Part shown: piece by piece, positions 63,279 through 64,000 of the stretch
How the letters are laid out: every line of letters starts with the position of its first letter
Numbering within the stretch: the first letter of the stretch is position 1
DNA from: Streptomyces gelaticus
GTDB taxonomy: Bacteria; Actinomycetota; Actinomycetes; Streptomycetales; Streptomycetaceae
Direction of reading: 5' to 3'
DNA: 64,000 bases
Assembly: GCF_014649535.1 (NCBI RefSeq)
Contig: NZ_BMTF01000002.1
Location: 248,001-312,000 of the forward strand
Translations under genes and position numbers: made by a program
The notes under the pieces: generated by a model
Told to the model about the DNA's origin: nothing
Seen by the model: only the letters and a program-made list of their open reading frames with translations
Databases searched by the model: none

Positions 63279-64000
63279 CCGAGCGTGAGAACGCACACGA
63301 AGCCGAGCGCGAGCACGAAGTCGAGCACGACGGCACCGACCGAGCAGACGGAGCAGGACACGTGAGTACGGGCACCACGATCGAGACGGGCGACGGGAAT
63401 GCGACCATTCCCGAGCTGGTGATCATCTCGGGGATGTCGGGCGCCGGGCGCAGTACGGCGGCCAAGTGTCTGGAGGACCTCGGCTGGTTCGTCGTCGACA
63501 ACCTGCCGCCCGCCCTGATCCCCACCATGGTCGAGCTCGGCGCCCGCTCGCAGGGCAACGTGGCACGGATCGCCGTCGTCGTCGACGTCCGCGGGCGCCG
63601 CTTCTTCGACAACCTCCGCGAATCCCTCGCCGACCTGGAGGCCAAGCACGTCACCCGGCGGATCGTCTTCCTGGAGTCCTCCGACGACGCCCTCGTCCGC
63701 CGCTTCGAATCGGTCCGCCGCCCGCACCCCCTCCAGGGCGACGGCCGGATCGTCGACGGCATCGCCGCCGAGCGCGACCTGCTGCGCGAGCTGCGCGGCG
63801 ACGCCGACCTGGTGATCGACACCTCCAGCCTCAACGTGCACGAACTGCGCGCCAAGATGGACGCCCAGTTCGCCGGTGACGAGGAGCCGGAGCTGCGCGC
63901 CACGGTCATGTCGTTCGGCTTCAAGTACGGCCTGCCGGTCGACGCCGACCTGGTGGTCGACTGCCGCTTCCTGCCCAATCCGCACTGGGTCCCCGAGCTG
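63275..64000 (+). CDS. rapZ: RNase adapter / nucleotide-binding protein RapZ, partial
   Basis: 242 codons are visible before the window ends. The P-loop is [20 protein letters not shown] (about residues 51-70; note Arg in the usual Lys place), followed by [36 protein letters not shown] and [24 protein letters not shown], all typical of the YvcJ/RapZ family. In E. coli RapZ controls the small RNA GlmZ; in Gram-positives the protein is linked to cell envelope and development. The first 45 residues form an acidic, Glu-rich extension. The start overlaps the uvrC stop by 4 bp, as in other actinobacteria, where whiA normally follows further right. Confidence 0.94.
   Translation, partial: MTERENAHEAEREHEVEHDGTDRADGAGHVSTGTTIETGDGNATIPELVIISGMSGAGRSTAAKCLEDLGWFVVDNLPPALIPTMVELGARSQGNVARIAVVVDVRGRRFFDNLRESLADLEAKHVTRRIVFLESSDDALVRRFESVRRPHPLQGDGRIVDGIAAERDLLRELRGDADLVIDTSSLNVHELRAKMDAQFAGDEEPELRATVMSFGFKYGLPVDADLVVDCRFLPNPHWVPEL

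Overview
The window is a high-GC, densely coded actinobacterial chromosome segment. Gene content and order (polA, rpsA, coaE, uvrB, a ter gene set, uvrA, uvrC, rapZ, with many actinomycete-specific DUF families, GTG starts and leaderless genes) point to Streptomyces. Most of it is conserved core chromosome.

Layout. 1-14.3 kb: a molybdopterin oxidoreductase cut by the left edge, polA, a DUF4184 membrane protein, a secreted lytic transglycosylase, a DUF3068 protein, hrpB, a methyltransferase and rpsA. 14.3-19.4 kb: a secreted beta-helix protein, a PAC2 protein, a 26-bp tandem repeat, coaE, a TPR protein and an ADP-ribosylglycohydrolase. 19.4-26.5 kb: an operon of three exported proteins (SGNH hydrolase, alpha/beta hydrolase, tyrosine phosphatase) divergent from a PucR-type regulator, then a methyltransferase, DoxX and a lipoprotein. 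26.8-33.4 kb: slipin, a SNF2 helicase/SWIM protein pair, and a TetR regulator facing an HXXEE protein across a perfect palindrome. 33.4-38 kb: DUF3574, then DUF7873 followed by two tRNA-like RNAs with permuted gene order, then a C39-like protease, an aminotransferase and its HxlR regulator. 38-46 kb: small-molecule enzymes (kinases, psuG, cupin), an MFS transporter, ogt, a secreted glycerophosphodiesterase and an MHYT protein. 46-52.4 kb: uvrB, two TerD-domain genes and terC behind a yybP-ykoY manganese riboswitch. 52.4-55.2 kb: an island of recombination remnants (integrase, IS110, serine recombinase) around an orphan propeller-like gene. 55.2-64 kb: an MBL hydrolase, a maleylpyruvate-isomerase-fold protein, uvrA, a Rieske protein, uvrC and rapZ (cut by the right edge).

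How the genes work together. All three excinuclease subunits (UvrA, UvrB, UvrC), DNA polymerase I and an alkyltransferase lie within 62 kb. polA, ogt, uvrB and uvrC carry versions of the RecA-independent (PafBC-type) damage promoter, TTGTCRGTG-N8-TAnnnT, placed so that transcription would begin at or next to the start codon. At least ten genes here show a -10 box six or seven bases before the start codon, so leaderless mRNA appears common.

The most unusual locus is 34.2-35.4 kb. Downstream of the DUF7873 gene, two complete tRNA cloverleaves (acceptor, D, anticodon and T stems) can be drawn only if the 3' half, which comes first in the DNA, pairs with a 5' half encoded after it. Standard tRNA finders should miss these. 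They may be tRNA mimics (compare bacterial Y RNAs) or permuted tRNAs.
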